Shown here: in pieces, positions 17,143 to 28,504 of the stretch | Position numbering within the stretch: position 1 is the first letter of the stretch | Layout of the letters: every line of letters starts with the position of its first letter | Assembly: GCF_003112695.1 (NCBI RefSeq) | Contig: NZ_BFBP01000026.1 | Span: forward strand, 111,783-175,782 | Length of the DNA stretch: 64,000 nt | Reading direction: 5' to 3' | DNA from: Azospira sp. I13 | Lineage (GTDB): Bacteria; Pseudomonadota; Gammaproteobacteria; Burkholderiales; Rhodocyclaceae | Notes under the pieces: generated by a model | The model's input: the letters and a program-made list of their open reading frames with translations, nothing else | Databases searched by the model: none | What the model was told of the DNA's origin: nothing | Position numbers and translations under genes: made by a program

Positions 17143-17565
17143 ATGCCGCTTTCCAAACGCATTTTCCTGATCCTCGCCGCTTCCAGCACGCTGCTGGCGG
17201 CCCTGCTCTTCGTCTGGCAGATGCAGACCGCCAAGGCCGCCATGCTGGCCGAGCAGAAGAACCAGCTCGGGGCGGCGGAGCAGAAGCTGGCCCAGCTGGC
17301 CCGCGACATTCAGCAATACGAGGCGGCCACCCAGTCCCTCGGCGGCGGCAAGAGCCTGGCCCGCCACGAGAAGGTGGCCCTGGGCGCTCGTTTCGCACCG
17401 GGGGATCTGGCCCGCATCCACGAAGTGCTGACTCGGGCCTATCAGGGCGATGGCTTCCTGCTGCTGAAGAACTTTTCCCTCGAGTGGAAGAGTGGCAACA
17501 GTCTCGGCGATACCTCGGCCTCCCTGCAGATGGACATGGCCGGGGAAAAGGTCTTCCTCCGCTGA
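17143..17565 (+). CDS. PilO/MshJ-like single-pass membrane protein
   Basis: 140 residues: an N-terminal membrane helix (IFLILAASSTLLAALLFVW), then a heptad-rich coiled coil (LAEQKNQLGAAEQKLAQLARDIQQYE), then a small periplasmic domain. That is the topology of PilO/MshJ proteins, which pair with PilN-like partners. Sequence identity to known families is not obvious; call rests on topology and gene order. Confidence 0.65.
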   Translation: MPLSKRIFLILAASSTLLAALLFVWQMQTAKAAMLAEQKNQLGAAEQKLAQLARDIQQYEAATQSLGGGKSLARHEKVALGARFAPGDLARIHEVLTRAYQGDGFLLLKNFSLEWKSGNSLGDTSASLQMDMAGEKVFLR

Positions 17566-17593
17566 CCCGATGCCTTTCCATGGTGACTAACTC

Positions 17594-18214
17594 ATGAATG
17601 CCTTTATTCCCTTTGCCGTCGTGCCGCTGATCCTTGCCATCGGCATGTGGATCGCCCCGTGGCTGAACAACCTGATGCTGCATCAGCCCGAGACGGTCCA
17701 GGTGCCGCAGCTGGAAAAGCTGGCCGCTGGTGCCGCTGATGCCCTGCTCGGCCATGCCGAACAGGACACCACGCCGCCGCCCCGGCTCGAAGTGCTGATG
17801 CCTGCGGCCCTCATGCAGGCCCTCTTTCCGCCGCCGGCCCGGCCGCCCTTGCCCAGCGCCCTGGCGCGGTATCGCCTGAAGTCCGTACTGGTGACGCCTG
17901 GCAGCCGCACGGCCGTACTCAACGACAGCGTTGTTCAGGAAGGCAGCCGCCTGGAGGAATTCCGGGTCAGCCGCATTGCGGCCGATCGGGTGGTGGTGGT
18001 GGGGCCCTCCGGCCGTGAAACCCTCTTCCTCGACAGTCTGGATCTTGCCGCCGCCGCTGTGGCGACCGCCCGGGGGCCAGCACCTGTGGCCGATGCCGGT
18101 AGCCGGCCGGTGGCTGCGGCACCGCCGCGGGCGGCCCAAACCATCGCTTCCAACACCCCGGCTGCTGAGCTGGAGCGCCAGTACCGCCATCTTCTCGAAC
18201 GCTTGAGCCCTTGA
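17594..18214 (+). CDS. PilP/GspC/MshK-like periplasmic linker protein
   Basis: 206 residues with an N-terminal anchor (IPFAVVPLILAIGMWIAPWL), a Pro/Ala-rich linker, and a compact beta domain (about 95-150). That domain, YRLKSVLVTPGSRTAVLNDSVVQEGSRLEEFRVSRIAADRVVVVGP in outline, matches the homology-region fold that couples inner-membrane parts to the secretin. It immediately precedes the secretin gene, as expected for this role. Confidence 0.66.
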   Translation: MNAFIPFAVVPLILAIGMWIAPWLNNLMLHQPETVQVPQLEKLAAGAADALLGHAEQDTTPPPRLEVLMPAALMQALFPPPARPPLPSALARYRLKSVLVTPGSRTAVLNDSVVQEGSRLEEFRVSRIAADRVVVVGPSGRETLFLDSLDLAAAAVATARGPAPVADAGSRPVAAAPPRAAQTIASNTPAAELERQYRHLLERLSP

Positions 18215-18230
18215 TTCGGAGCAGAACAAC

Positions 18231-19814
18231 GTGCAGAACCAACGAATTTTCCTTGCCCTGGCAACGGCCCTCCTGGTGACCGGTTGCGCCCAGCAGCCCA
18301 AGCTGCCGGACGTTCCCTCCACCTATACCGCTGCATCCCTGGTGCAGAGCAAGGCGCCGCCGCCGGTGGATGTGGAGGCCAAGGCCGCCCTGGCCCTGCG
18401 GGACCGGCTGCCCAAGCCCCAGGTGGATGCGCCTTTCGCCACCCAGAAACTGTACGGCTACTCGGCCCGCAACCTGCCGGTGCGCCAGGCCATGGCCCAG
18501 TTCGCCGCCGCCTACGGCCTTAACATCGTTCTCGATGCGGATGTCAGCGGCAACATCACTGTGGATTTCCGCAACCTGCCGCTGGAAAAGGCCATGGAAG
18601 CCATGCTGGAAACGGCGGGCCTGTCCTGGGGGTGGGATGCCGGCTTGCTCCGCGTTTCCCGCCTGACCACCAAAACCTTCACCCTGGATTATCTGCGCCT
18701 GACCCGGGCCGGCATCAGCACCAGCACCAGCACCACCTCCTCCAACGGGGGGGGCGGCTCCAGTGACTCCGCCCGGGTGGGGGTGACGAAGAACGACACC
18801 ATCAACTACTGGGATGAGGTGGAGCGCCAGCTCGACGAGATCCTGACCAAGGGCCGGGCCGAATATTCGGGCGGCACGGATCAGCCCCAGCAGCAGGTGA
18901 CGACCCTTACCGACCGCCTGACCAACACCACCACCACCATGACCCAGGTGGTCAAGGAGCGTATCGGCCGGCTGATCGTCAACCGCCTCTCCGGTACCGT
19001 GCAGGTGACCACCAGCCGCACCCGGATGCGGGCAGTGGAGGATTACCTCGAATCCCTGCGGCGCAAGACCCTGCGCCAGGTCTATATCGACGTGCGTATC
19101 GTCGAAGTGACCCTGGCAGCCCGCAACGCCCTGGGGATTGACTGGACCCGGGTGAACATGGGCGCCCTGGTACTGACCGGCGTCACCGGCGCCGCTTCCA
19201 CCATCGGCGGTGCTGCCACCCTGGCCGCCACCTACGACAAGACCTTCCCCTCCACCCATCTGGTGAACGACATCGGTGCCCTGATTACCGCCCTCCAGGC
19301 CGAAGGCAATGTGCGGGTGGTCTCCCAGCCCCGCATCCGCACCCTCAACAACCAGCCGGCCATCGTCAAGTCCGGCACCGAGCGCACCTTCTTCGCCACC
19401 ACCACGGTGGTGACGCCGGTGGCCGGCGGCCAGCCCTTGATTACCACCACCAACACGCCCCAGACCATCACCGAAGGGGTGGTGCTGTCGGTGACGCCCC
19501 AGATCGCCGACGACAGCCGCATCACCCTGGACGTGTCGCCCTCCATCACCCGCATCTCCGGGGTGGATGTGTCCCCCGATGGCAACTCCAATGCGCCCCG
19601 GCTGGACATCAAGACCACCACCACCATGGTGCGGGTGGGCGATGGCGAATCCATCGTCATCGGCGGCCTGATCGAGGAAGTGAATTCCAGCACCGAGCGC
19701 GGCATTCCCGGCCTCTCCAAGGTGGATGGCATCGGCGCCATGTTCCGGACCAACGATGAGCAGCGCAGCCGCCGCGAGCTGGTCATCATTTTGACGCCGT
19801 ACATCGTCGAATGA
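18231..19814 (+). CDS. mshL: MshL-like lipoprotein secretin
   Basis: 527 residues, GTG start. Signal peptide with lipobox VTGC (mature Cys near residue 20), then an STN-like N0 domain (YSARNLPVRQAMAQFAAAYGLNIV) and secretin N domains. The C-terminal secretin barrel has VYIDVRIVEVTLAARNALGIDW, RVVSQPRIRTLNNQPAIVKSG and the end DGESIVIGGLIEE ... ELVIILTPYIVE. It forms the outer-membrane pore for the pilus. A Ser/Thr-rich stretch near residues 160-175 is low-complexity. The stop overlaps the next gene by ATGA. Confidence 0.93.
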   Translation: MQNQRIFLALATALLVTGCAQQPKLPDVPSTYTAASLVQSKAPPPVDVEAKAALALRDRLPKPQVDAPFATQKLYGYSARNLPVRQAMAQFAAAYGLNIVLDADVSGNITVDFRNLPLEKAMEAMLETAGLSWGWDAGLLRVSRLTTKTFTLDYLRLTRAGISTSTSTTSSNGGGGSSDSARVGVTKNDTINYWDEVERQLDEILTKGRAEYSGGTDQPQQQVTTLTDRLTNTTTTMTQVVKERIGRLIVNRLSGTVQVTTSRTRMRAVEDYLESLRRKTLRQVYIDVRIVEVTLAARNALGIDWTRVNMGALVLTGVTGAASTIGGAATLAATYDKTFPSTHLVNDIGALITALQAEGNVRVVSQPRIRTLNNQPAIVKSGTERTFFATTTVVTPVAGGQPLITTTNTPQTITEGVVLSVTPQIADDSRITLDVSPSITRISGVDVSPDGNSNAPRLDIKTTTTMVRVGDGESIVIGGLIEEVNSSTERGIPGLSKVDGIGAMFRTNDEQRSRRELVIILTPYIVE

Positions 19815-20659
19815 ACCAGCTCTACGACGTCGAACAAATCTACCGGGCAATGGGCTTCCATTGCCCGCCCTTCCGCATCACGCCGGATACCTCCTTCTTT
19901 TTTCCCCACAGCCAGTACCTGACGGCCCTGGGCCGGCTGCGCTTCGGTGCTTCCAGCGGCGGCCTGACGGTACTGACGGGGGAGGTGGGCCTGGGCAAGA
20001 CCTTGCTGTGCCGCTATTTCCTGCGCCAGCTGGCCGATGCGCCAGACGTGAAAACGGCCTACATCTTCAACCCCAAGCAGAGCTATGCGGAGCTGCTGGC
20101 CAGCCTCTACCGGGATCTCAGCGGCGAGGAAATCCGTGCCCAGGAGCCCGGGGCCCTGCACGACGCCCTGTACCGGGAGCTGATCCGCCATGCCGAGGCC
20201 GGCAAGCGGGTGATTTTCATCGTGGACGAAGCCCACGGCCTGGAGCCCAGCCTGATCGAGGGCCTGCGCCTGCTGACCAACCTGGAAACCGAGGATCGCA
20301 AGCTGGCTTCCCTGATGCTGTTTGGTCAGACCGAGCTGGATGAGCTGCTGGCCACGCGGCAGCTGCGCGCCCTGCGGGAGCGCATCACCGTCTGGCACAA
20401 GCTGCGCCCCTTCGGCTGGATGGAGACGGCGGAATACGTCAATCACCGCATCAACAAGGCACGGGTCGAGGGCAGCTTCACCTTTACCCGGGCCGCCCTG
20501 ATGGCGGTGCGACATTACACGGCGGGCATTCCCCGCCGCATCAACATCCTGTGCGACCGGGCGCTCCTGGCCGCATTCGCGCACCAGAAGAGCTGCGTCG
20601 ATCTCCCCCTGATCCGCCAGGCTGCCCGCGAGACCTTCGGCAACGTTAAGACTGTGTAA
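19811..20659 (+). CDS. mshM: ExeA/MshM-like AAA ATPase
   Basis: 282 residues. Walker A GEVGLGKTLL near 58, Walker B VIFIVDEAHGLEP near 138-150, and LLTNLETEDRKLASLMLFGQTELDE are hallmarks of the ExeA/MshM group. These ATPases help place or open the secretin in the cell envelope. No C-terminal peptidoglycan-binding domain is present, as in MshM and unlike ExeA. Sits between secretin and TPR genes in MSHA order. Confidence 0.92.
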   Translation: MNQLYDVEQIYRAMGFHCPPFRITPDTSFFFPHSQYLTALGRLRFGASSGGLTVLTGEVGLGKTLLCRYFLRQLADAPDVKTAYIFNPKQSYAELLASLYRDLSGEEIRAQEPGALHDALYRELIRHAEAGKRVIFIVDEAHGLEPSLIEGLRLLTNLETEDRKLASLMLFGQTELDELLATRQLRALRERITVWHKLRPFGWMETAEYVNHRINKARVEGSFTFTRAALMAVRHYTAGIPRRINILCDRALLAAFAHQKSCVDLPLIRQAARETFGNVKTV

Positions 20660-20667
20660 ACCCGACC

Positions 20668-22191
20668 ATGAGCATAATTGACGATACCTTGAGCCGCCTG
20701 GGGCGACCCGGCGCCGCCGATGCCGTGACGCTGCCCCCCAGCGATGTGCTGGCGCCCCTGACCCTGGAGGGCAACGCTGCCCGCCGGCGTTCGTCGCTAC
20801 CCAAGTCGGCGCTCCTGGGCGTGGCCCTGATCGGCGCCAGCCTGGCCGCCTGGTGGTGGGTGGAGCAGGCGGCCTTTTCGCCCCTGCTGCCAACGCCTGC
20901 GGCGTCGGCGCCCATTGCCGCGGCTCCCGCTGGGGCTGCCACGCCGGAGGCTCCTCCAGCCCCAACTCCGCCTGCCGCTGCCGCCGGTGATGGCGCTGAT
21001 GCTGCTGCCAAGGCGGTACCGGGGACTGCCGAGTCTGGAAAGTCGCCCGCTGTGCCCGCCCCTGGGGCCAACACACCGATGGTTTCCCCGGCCGTGGCTG
21101 CCGCCACTGCGCCGCTGCCGGCCGCGACCCTGGCGCAGGCGAAGGCTGAAATGCCGGCGGCCGCCGTGCCGGCCAAGAGTCCCACGGACTTCGTGCTGCC
21201 CAAGCCGAAGAAACTGCCGCCTTCCTTCCGTCAGGCGGTGGAACTGGCCGATCAGGGCAAGACCGAAGCGGCGCTGGCCGCCTGGCGGACCGGCCTGGAG
21301 ACCCTGGCGCCCAAGCAGCGCCTGGAATTGCTGGCTTCCTTCTCCAGCGCTGGTGGCGCCCTGGCGGCGGTGACCCGGCTGAATGATCTGGATGGCGTCT
21401 TTGTCGTGGAGGATGTGCGCAAGGGCAAGCCCCTGTGGCGTCTCGGCATACTCAGTTCGCCGGCTCACCGGGCCTGGGACATTGAACTCGCTTCCTCCCG
21501 CCTCGGCCGTGCCGACTTCTCCAGCGTCTCCGCCGGTCGCCTGCTGGCGGCCAAGGGCAAGCAGGATGCTGCCAATGCCGGGGCCAATGGCGGCACCGGG
21601 GCTGGTACCCCAGTCCCGACGAATTCCCATCCCGGCGTGCGTGTTGCCGCCGGCAGCGGGAACGAGTCGGTGCCTTCCGGCCCGGCGCAGCCCCGGGAGG
21701 CTGCCGCCCACGGTGATGAGGCCGGCTTCGATCCCCTGCTGGATGGCGTGGTGCGTGCCGTCGGTCGCAACGCCTTCAGCGAGGCAGCACGGCAAGCCCA
21801 GGGGCTGCGGCAGCAGTATCCGGGCCGGGTCGAAAGCTGGCTGTGGTCCGGCCGGGCGGAGCTGGGTAATGGGGCCTTCGCGGCGGCGGAAGGCTTTCTC
21901 GCCAAAGCGGTGGAAATGGCACCCCATCTGGCCGACGCCTGGCTGTTGCGCGGCATTGCCACCCAGGAGCTGGGCAACGATCGCCAGGCCCTGGCCTACT
22001 TTGCCGAGGCGGAACGCCTGCGGCCCCGGGACCCGGATATCCAGTTCAACGTGGCCTATTCGGCGGTTCGTCTGGGCGAGTTGGGCCGCGCCAGGGATGC
22101 TTTCTCGACCTTCCTCGGTTTGACTGCCAAGGAACCGCGGTACGACGCCCAGCGGCGTCATGCCGAGCGTTGGTTGCAAGGGCAGCGCTGA
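20668..22191 (+). CDS. TPR-containing membrane protein (MshN-like)
   Basis: 507 residues: short cytoplasmic N-terminus, one membrane helix near residues 43-62 (SALLGVALIGASLAAWWWVEQ in outline), a long Ala/Pro-rich linker, then TPR-like helices at the C-terminus (GAFAAAEGFLAKAVEMAPHLADAWLL, LGNDRQALAYFAEAERLRPRDPDIQFN). Matches MshN in topology and in following the MshL and MshM genes. Last gene of the pilus operon, followed by a strong terminator. Confidence 0.75.
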   Translation: MSIIDDTLSRLGRPGAADAVTLPPSDVLAPLTLEGNAARRRSSLPKSALLGVALIGASLAAWWWVEQAAFSPLLPTPAASAPIAAAPAGAATPEAPPAPTPPAAAAGDGADAAAKAVPGTAESGKSPAVPAPGANTPMVSPAVAAATAPLPAATLAQAKAEMPAAAVPAKSPTDFVLPKPKKLPPSFRQAVELADQGKTEAALAAWRTGLETLAPKQRLELLASFSSAGGALAAVTRLNDLDGVFVVEDVRKGKPLWRLGILSSPAHRAWDIELASSRLGRADFSSVSAGRLLAAKGKQDAANAGANGGTGAGTPVPTNSHPGVRVAAGSGNESVPSGPAQPREAAAHGDEAGFDPLLDGVVRAVGRNAFSEAARQAQGLRQQYPGRVESWLWSGRAELGNGAFAAAEGFLAKAVEMAPHLADAWLLRGIATQELGNDRQALAYFAEAERLRPRDPDIQFNVAYSAVRLGELGRARDAFSTFLGLTAKEPRYDAQRRHAERWLQGQR

Positions 22192-22197
22192 GGAGTT

Positions 22198-22230
22198 GGG
22201 GCAACGTCAGGGGACGTTGCCCTTTTTTTC
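22198..22230 (+). terminator. Intrinsic terminator of the pilus operon
   Basis: GGCAACGTC pairs with GACGTTGCC around a 4-base loop and is followed at once by a run of seven T. Lies 7 bases after the last pilus gene. Confidence 0.92.
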
Positions 22231-22232
22231 TT

Positions 22233-22514
22233 TCAGGGTCGGGTGGCCTGTTCCAGCCGGTTGAGCCAGGCCAGGGCCGACGCCTGGCCGTCGCCACACA
22301 TTTCCGGCGACGGCTGCAGGCCGCCGCAGACCGCCGGCCGTTCGGGCTGGCCGAAGATGGCACAGCGGTTGTCGTCCAGCAACTGGGCGCACCGCACCCC
22401 CGCGGGCTTGCCCTGGGGCATGCCCGGAATGGGGGAAGAGATGGAAGGGGCGATGCAACAGGCGCCGCAGCCCGGGCGGCATTCCAGGGGAGCGCTGGCG
22501 GGAAGCGGGCTCAC
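22233..22514 (-). CDS. YkgJ-family cysteine-cluster protein
   Basis: 93 residues from a GTG that overlaps the phosphoketolase stop (GTGA). Conserved cysteine pattern CRPGCGACC, then [34 protein letters not shown], typical of small YkgJ/UPF0153 proteins thought to bind zinc or iron. No defined reaction. The overlap with the end of the phosphoketolase gene suggests translational coupling. An upstream in-frame start at 22586 would give 117 residues but adds sequence with no family match. Confidence 0.82.
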   Translation of the reverse strand: MSPLPASAPLECRPGCGACCIAPSISSPIPGMPQGKPAGVRCAQLLDDNRCAIFGQPERPAVCGGLQPSPEMCGDGQASALAWLNRLEQATRP

Positions 22515-24910
22515 GGCTGGCCGCTCCAGGTCCAGGTGTTGATCTCCTCCGGGTCCACCCCGTGGGCATGGGCGTGGGCGCGACACTGCTGCTGCTTTTC
22601 CTGCAAGGCCTGGCGGATATGGGCGCCGGCGACGGCCAGGCGCGGCACCCGGTCGATGACGTCCATGGCCAGGGAGTAGCGGTCGATCTGGTTGTCCATG
22701 GCCAGTTCCAGCGGGGTGCAGATGCTGCCCCGTTCCTTGTAGCCGCGCACGTGCAGGTTGACGTGGTTGGGGCGGCGGTAGGCCAGGCGGTGGATCAGCC
22801 AGGGGTAGCCGTGGAAGTTGAAGACGATGGGCCGGTCGGCGGTGAACAGCCCGGTCCAGTCCCGGTCCGAGAGGCCGTGGGGGTGCTCTTCAGCCGGGGT
22901 CAGCTTGAATAGGTCCACCACGTTCACGAAGCGCAGCTTCAGGTCGGGGAAATGGCAGTAGAGCAGTTCGGCCGCCGCCAGGGCCTCCTGGGTGGCCACG
23001 TCGCCGCAGCTGGCGAGGACGATCTCCGGCTCCGTGCCTGCCTCGTCGTCGGTGCTGGCCCAGTCCCACAGCCCGATGCCCCGCTCGCAATGCAGGGCGG
23101 CGGCTTCCGCATCCAGGTACTGCAGGTGGGCCTGCTTGTCGGCGACGATGACGTTGATGACGTTGGTGTCGGCCAGGCAGCGATCGGCCACGGCCAAGAG
23201 GCAGTTGGCGTCCGGCGGCAGGTAGATGCGGGTCACTGCTGGGCTCTTGTTCACCACCAGGTCGAGGAAACCCGGGTCCTGGTGGGTGAAGCCGTTGTGG
23301 TCCTGGCGCCAGACGGTGGAGGTGATGAGCAGGTTGAGAGCCGATACCGGCGCCCGCCAGGGCACTTCCCGGCACATCTCCAGCCACTTGGCGTGCTGGT
23401 TGAACATGGAGTCGATGACGTGGGCGAAGGCCTCGTAGGTGGAGAGAAGGCCGTGGCGCCCGCTCAGCAGGTAGCCTTCCAGCCAGCCCTCCAGGGTGTG
23501 TTCCGAGAGCATTTCCATGACCCGGCCGTCGGCGGCGAGATGGCCGCCGTCTTCATCTTCCGGTCGGCTTTCGCCGAGCCAGGCCTTGGCGGTGGCGGCG
23601 TAGATGGCCCCCAGCTTGTTGGAGGCGGTTTCGTCCGGGCCGAAGAGGCGGAAGTTGTCCGGGTTGCGGCGCACCAGCTCGGCCAGGTAATGGCCCAGGG
23701 GGTCGGTGTTGCTGTGGCGGCGCTGGCCGGGGGCATCGAAGCCCACGGCCTGGGCGCGCCAGTCGGGGCGCTCCAGGGGGCGGCGCAGCAGGCCGCCGTT
23801 GGCGTGGGGATTGGCCCCCAGGCGGCGGCTGCCTTGAGGGGCGAAGTCCCGGATCAGGGCAGCGGGCTGGCCGTCTTCGGTGAACAGGGTGTCGGGGCGG
23901 TAGGACTGTAGCCACGCTTCGAGCAGTCGACGGTTCTCAGCGTTGTTGCGGGGATCGGCCAGGGGTACCTGATGGGCCCGCCAGGTGCCTTCCACGGCGT
24001 GGCCGTCGGCGGCCTTTGGCCCGGTCCAGCCTTTCGGTGAAATGAGCACGATCATGGGCCAGCGGGGGCGCTGTACCAGAGCCTCCGTATTGCGGGCTGC
24101 GGCCTGGATGGCGCAAATCTCGGCCAGGCACTCATCCATGGCCGCCGCCATGGCCTGGTGCATGGTGGCTGGTTCGTGGCCTTCGACGATCTTCGGTGCC
24201 CAGCCGTAGCCAGTGAACAGGGCCAGCAGTTCCTCCTGCGGGATGCGGGCGAGGATGGTGGGGTTGGCGATCTTGTAGCCGTTGAGGTGCAGGATGGGCA
24301 GCACCGCTCCATCCCGGGCCGGGTTGAGGAATTTGTTGGAATGCCAGGCGGTAGCCAGGGGCCCGGTCTCAGCCTCGCCGTCGCCCACCATCACCGTCAC
24401 CAGCAACTGCGGGTTGTCGAAGGCGGCGCCGAAGGCGTGGGAGAGGCTGTAGCCCAGCTCGCCGCCTTCGTGGATGGAGCCCGGCACTTCCGGTGTGCAG
24501 TGGCTGCCCAGGCCGCCGGGGAAGGAGAAGTCGCGGCAGAAGCGGGTGAGGCCGGTGAGGCCCCAGCCCCGCTCCGGGTTGTGTTCCCCCAGGCTGCCTT
24601 CCAGCCAGGCCGGGCCGAGGACGCCGGGGGCGCCATGGCCTGGGCCGGCGAGGAAAATGGCCTCCAGGTCGTGCCGGCGGATGAGGCGGGTCAGGTGGGC
24701 GTAGGCGAAGGCCAGGCCCGGGCTGGCGCCCCAGTGGCCGAGAGGCCGCTGCTTAAGGTGCTCCGGCGCCAGGGGCTGGCGCAGTAGGGGATTGTCCTGC
24801 AGGTAGATCATGGCCCCGGCCAGGTAGTTGGCGGCGCGCCAGAAGGCATCCAGCGCTTGCAGGTCAGGGGGAAGGGGGGCAGGAGCGGCTGAGTCGGGCT
24901 TGGCGGTCAT
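22511..24910 (-). CDS. xfp: Xylulose-5-phosphate/fructose-6-phosphate phosphoketolase
   Basis: 799 residues from ATG 24910 (other in-frame starts at 24940 and 24976 add a non-conserved tail). Thiamine-diphosphate enzyme cleaving xylulose-5-P or fructose-6-P with phosphate to acetyl-phosphate plus a triose or tetrose phosphate. Signatures seen: [87 protein letters not shown] and [19 protein letters not shown]. No acetate kinase gene is adjacent in this window. Confidence 0.96.
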   Translation of the reverse strand: MTAKPDSAAPAPLPPDLQALDAFWRAANYLAGAMIYLQDNPLLRQPLAPEHLKQRPLGHWGASPGLAFAYAHLTRLIRRHDLEAIFLAGPGHGAPGVLGPAWLEGSLGEHNPERGWGLTGLTRFCRDFSFPGGLGSHCTPEVPGSIHEGGELGYSLSHAFGAAFDNPQLLVTVMVGDGEAETGPLATAWHSNKFLNPARDGAVLPILHLNGYKIANPTILARIPQEELLALFTGYGWAPKIVEGHEPATMHQAMAAAMDECLAEICAIQAAARNTEALVQRPRWPMIVLISPKGWTGPKAADGHAVEGTWRAHQVPLADPRNNAENRRLLEAWLQSYRPDTLFTEDGQPAALIRDFAPQGSRRLGANPHANGGLLRRPLERPDWRAQAVGFDAPGQRRHSNTDPLGHYLAELVRRNPDNFRLFGPDETASNKLGAIYAATAKAWLGESRPEDEDGGHLAADGRVMEMLSEHTLEGWLEGYLLSGRHGLLSTYEAFAHVIDSMFNQHAKWLEMCREVPWRAPVSALNLLITSTVWRQDHNGFTHQDPGFLDLVVNKSPAVTRIYLPPDANCLLAVADRCLADTNVINVIVADKQAHLQYLDAEAAALHCERGIGLWDWASTDDEAGTEPEIVLASCGDVATQEALAAAELLYCHFPDLKLRFVNVVDLFKLTPAEEHPHGLSDRDWTGLFTADRPIVFNFHGYPWLIHRLAYRRPNHVNLHVRGYKERGSICTPLELAMDNQIDRYSLAMDVIDRVPRLAVAGAHIRQALQEKQQQCRAHAHAHGVDPEEINTWTWSGQP

Positions 24911-25131
24911 GGCGGTAGCGGGGAGGGCACAGGCCTCCATGGTAGGCCAAGCGGGGAGCGGCTTACAGTCCGTCACCCGCCGGGCAGCGCCATTTTGTTA
25001 GCATAGGGCACGGACTGGCCCAAAGACGGCCACAGGCGGCGCCTGCAGATGACCCGATGGTGCCAGACCGGCGGCGGCTGTGGGGCGGCCGGTCCCTCGC
25101 TTCCTTTTTCTTTGCCGAGGCTTTTCGATCC

Positions 25132-26187
25132 ATGCAGCCTTTTCGTTCCGACCGCGTTCTGGGCTTTACCGCCTTGGGCTTTCTCATCGTCGGCTGTTTC
25201 CTGGTGCTGCGGCCCTTCCTTTCCGCCGTGCTGTGGGCGGCCATTCTGGCCACCACCGTGTGGCCGGCCTTTCTCTGGGTGGACCGGCGTCTGCCCGGCT
25301 GGCGCAACACCTCGGCCCTCATCACCACCCTGCTGACCGCCGTAGTGCTGATCGCGCCCTTCGTCATCGTTGCCATCGGTCTGGGCAGCAACGTGGCGGA
25401 GCTGGTAGCGGCCACCCGCACCCTGCTGGAGGGCGGGCTGCCCGATGCGCCCCGCTGGCTGCAGGAAATTCCCTTCGTCGGTGATCGCCTCTACGCCTAC
25501 TGGCAGGGCTTTGCCCATAACGGCGAGCGGCTGGTGGCGGAACTGGGGCAACTGGTGGAGCCGGCCAAGGCCCTGATCATCAACGGCGGCCGGGCCATCG
25601 GCCTGGGGGTGTTCCAGATGGGCCTGGCGGTAGTCATCGTCTTTTTCCTCTTCCGCGACGGCGAGGCGGTGACGGCGCGCCTGGGGGCGGTATTGGAACG
25701 CCTGGCCGGCCCCCGGGGACGGCGTCTGCTGGCCCTTACCCACGGCACGGTGGGCGGTGTGGTTTACGGCATTCTCGGTACCGCGTTGGCCCAGGGCATC
25801 CTGGCCGGCATCGGCTTTGCCATTGCCGGCGTGCCCGGCGCCCTGGTGCTGGGGCTGGCTACCTTCTTCCTTTCCGCCGTGCCGGTGGGGCCGCCCCTGA
25901 TCTGGGGGCCGGCGGCCTTCTGGCTGTTTCAGCAGGGGGAATTGGGTTGGGCCCTGTTCGTGGCCCTGTGGGGCTTCTTCGTCGTCAGCACCGTGGACAA
26001 CGTGCTCAAGCCCCTGATCATCAGTCGCGGTGCCAGCCTGCCCTTTGTCCTGGTGTTGCTGGGGGTGCTGGGGGGCGTGTTGGCTTTCGGCTTCATCGGC
26101 GTCTTCCTCGGGCCGACGTTGCTGGCGGTGGGTTACCGGCTGCTGACGGAGTGGACCACCGGCCTGGCGGGCCTGCCCCGGGAATGA
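25132..26187 (+). CDS. AI-2E family transporter (PerM/YdiK-like permease)
   Basis: 351 residues from ATG 25132 (MQPFRSDRVLGFTALG); the frame extends upstream to 25057 without support. About eight membrane segments, with early helices around VLRPFLSAVLWAAILATTVW and later ones around GILAGIGFAIAGVPGALVLGLATFFLSAVPVGPPLIW. The motif VSTVDNVLKPLIISRGASLPFVLVLLGVLGG in outline is the family's conserved C-terminal part. Some members export AI-2, others act as Na+/H+ antiporters; the substrate here is unknown. Confidence 0.88.
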   Translation: MQPFRSDRVLGFTALGFLIVGCFLVLRPFLSAVLWAAILATTVWPAFLWVDRRLPGWRNTSALITTLLTAVVLIAPFVIVAIGLGSNVAELVAATRTLLEGGLPDAPRWLQEIPFVGDRLYAYWQGFAHNGERLVAELGQLVEPAKALIINGGRAIGLGVFQMGLAVVIVFFLFRDGEAVTARLGAVLERLAGPRGRRLLALTHGTVGGVVYGILGTALAQGILAGIGFAIAGVPGALVLGLATFFLSAVPVGPPLIWGPAAFWLFQQGELGWALFVALWGFFVVSTVDNVLKPLIISRGASLPFVLVLLGVLGGVLAFGFIGVFLGPTLLAVGYRLLTEWTTGLAGLPRE

Positions 26188-26214
26188 AAAACGGCGGCCC
26201 GGAGGCCGCCGTTT
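26187..26214. terminator. Bidirectional intrinsic terminator
   Basis: AAAACGGCGGCC and GGCCGCCGTTTT form a perfect 12-bp stem with a 4-base loop, between the convergent permease and thiC genes. A- and T-tracts on the two sides allow function in both directions. Confidence 0.88.
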
Positions 26215-26244
26215 TGCTGAAGCCGTTACGCCGTTACCGGCGGA

Positions 26245-28431
<2,187 letters not shown>

Positions 28432-28504
28432 CTAAAGTTTTTCCGTTCCCGTCCGTGAAACTCACGTTAGCCGAGAAAAACGACCTAAAAAGCGAGATTT
28501 CGCC

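Noticed and set aside
17967..19850. 627-codon minus-strand open frame opposite the secretin
   Set aside because: Gly/His-rich antisense shadow of mshL, no ribosome site or family motif.
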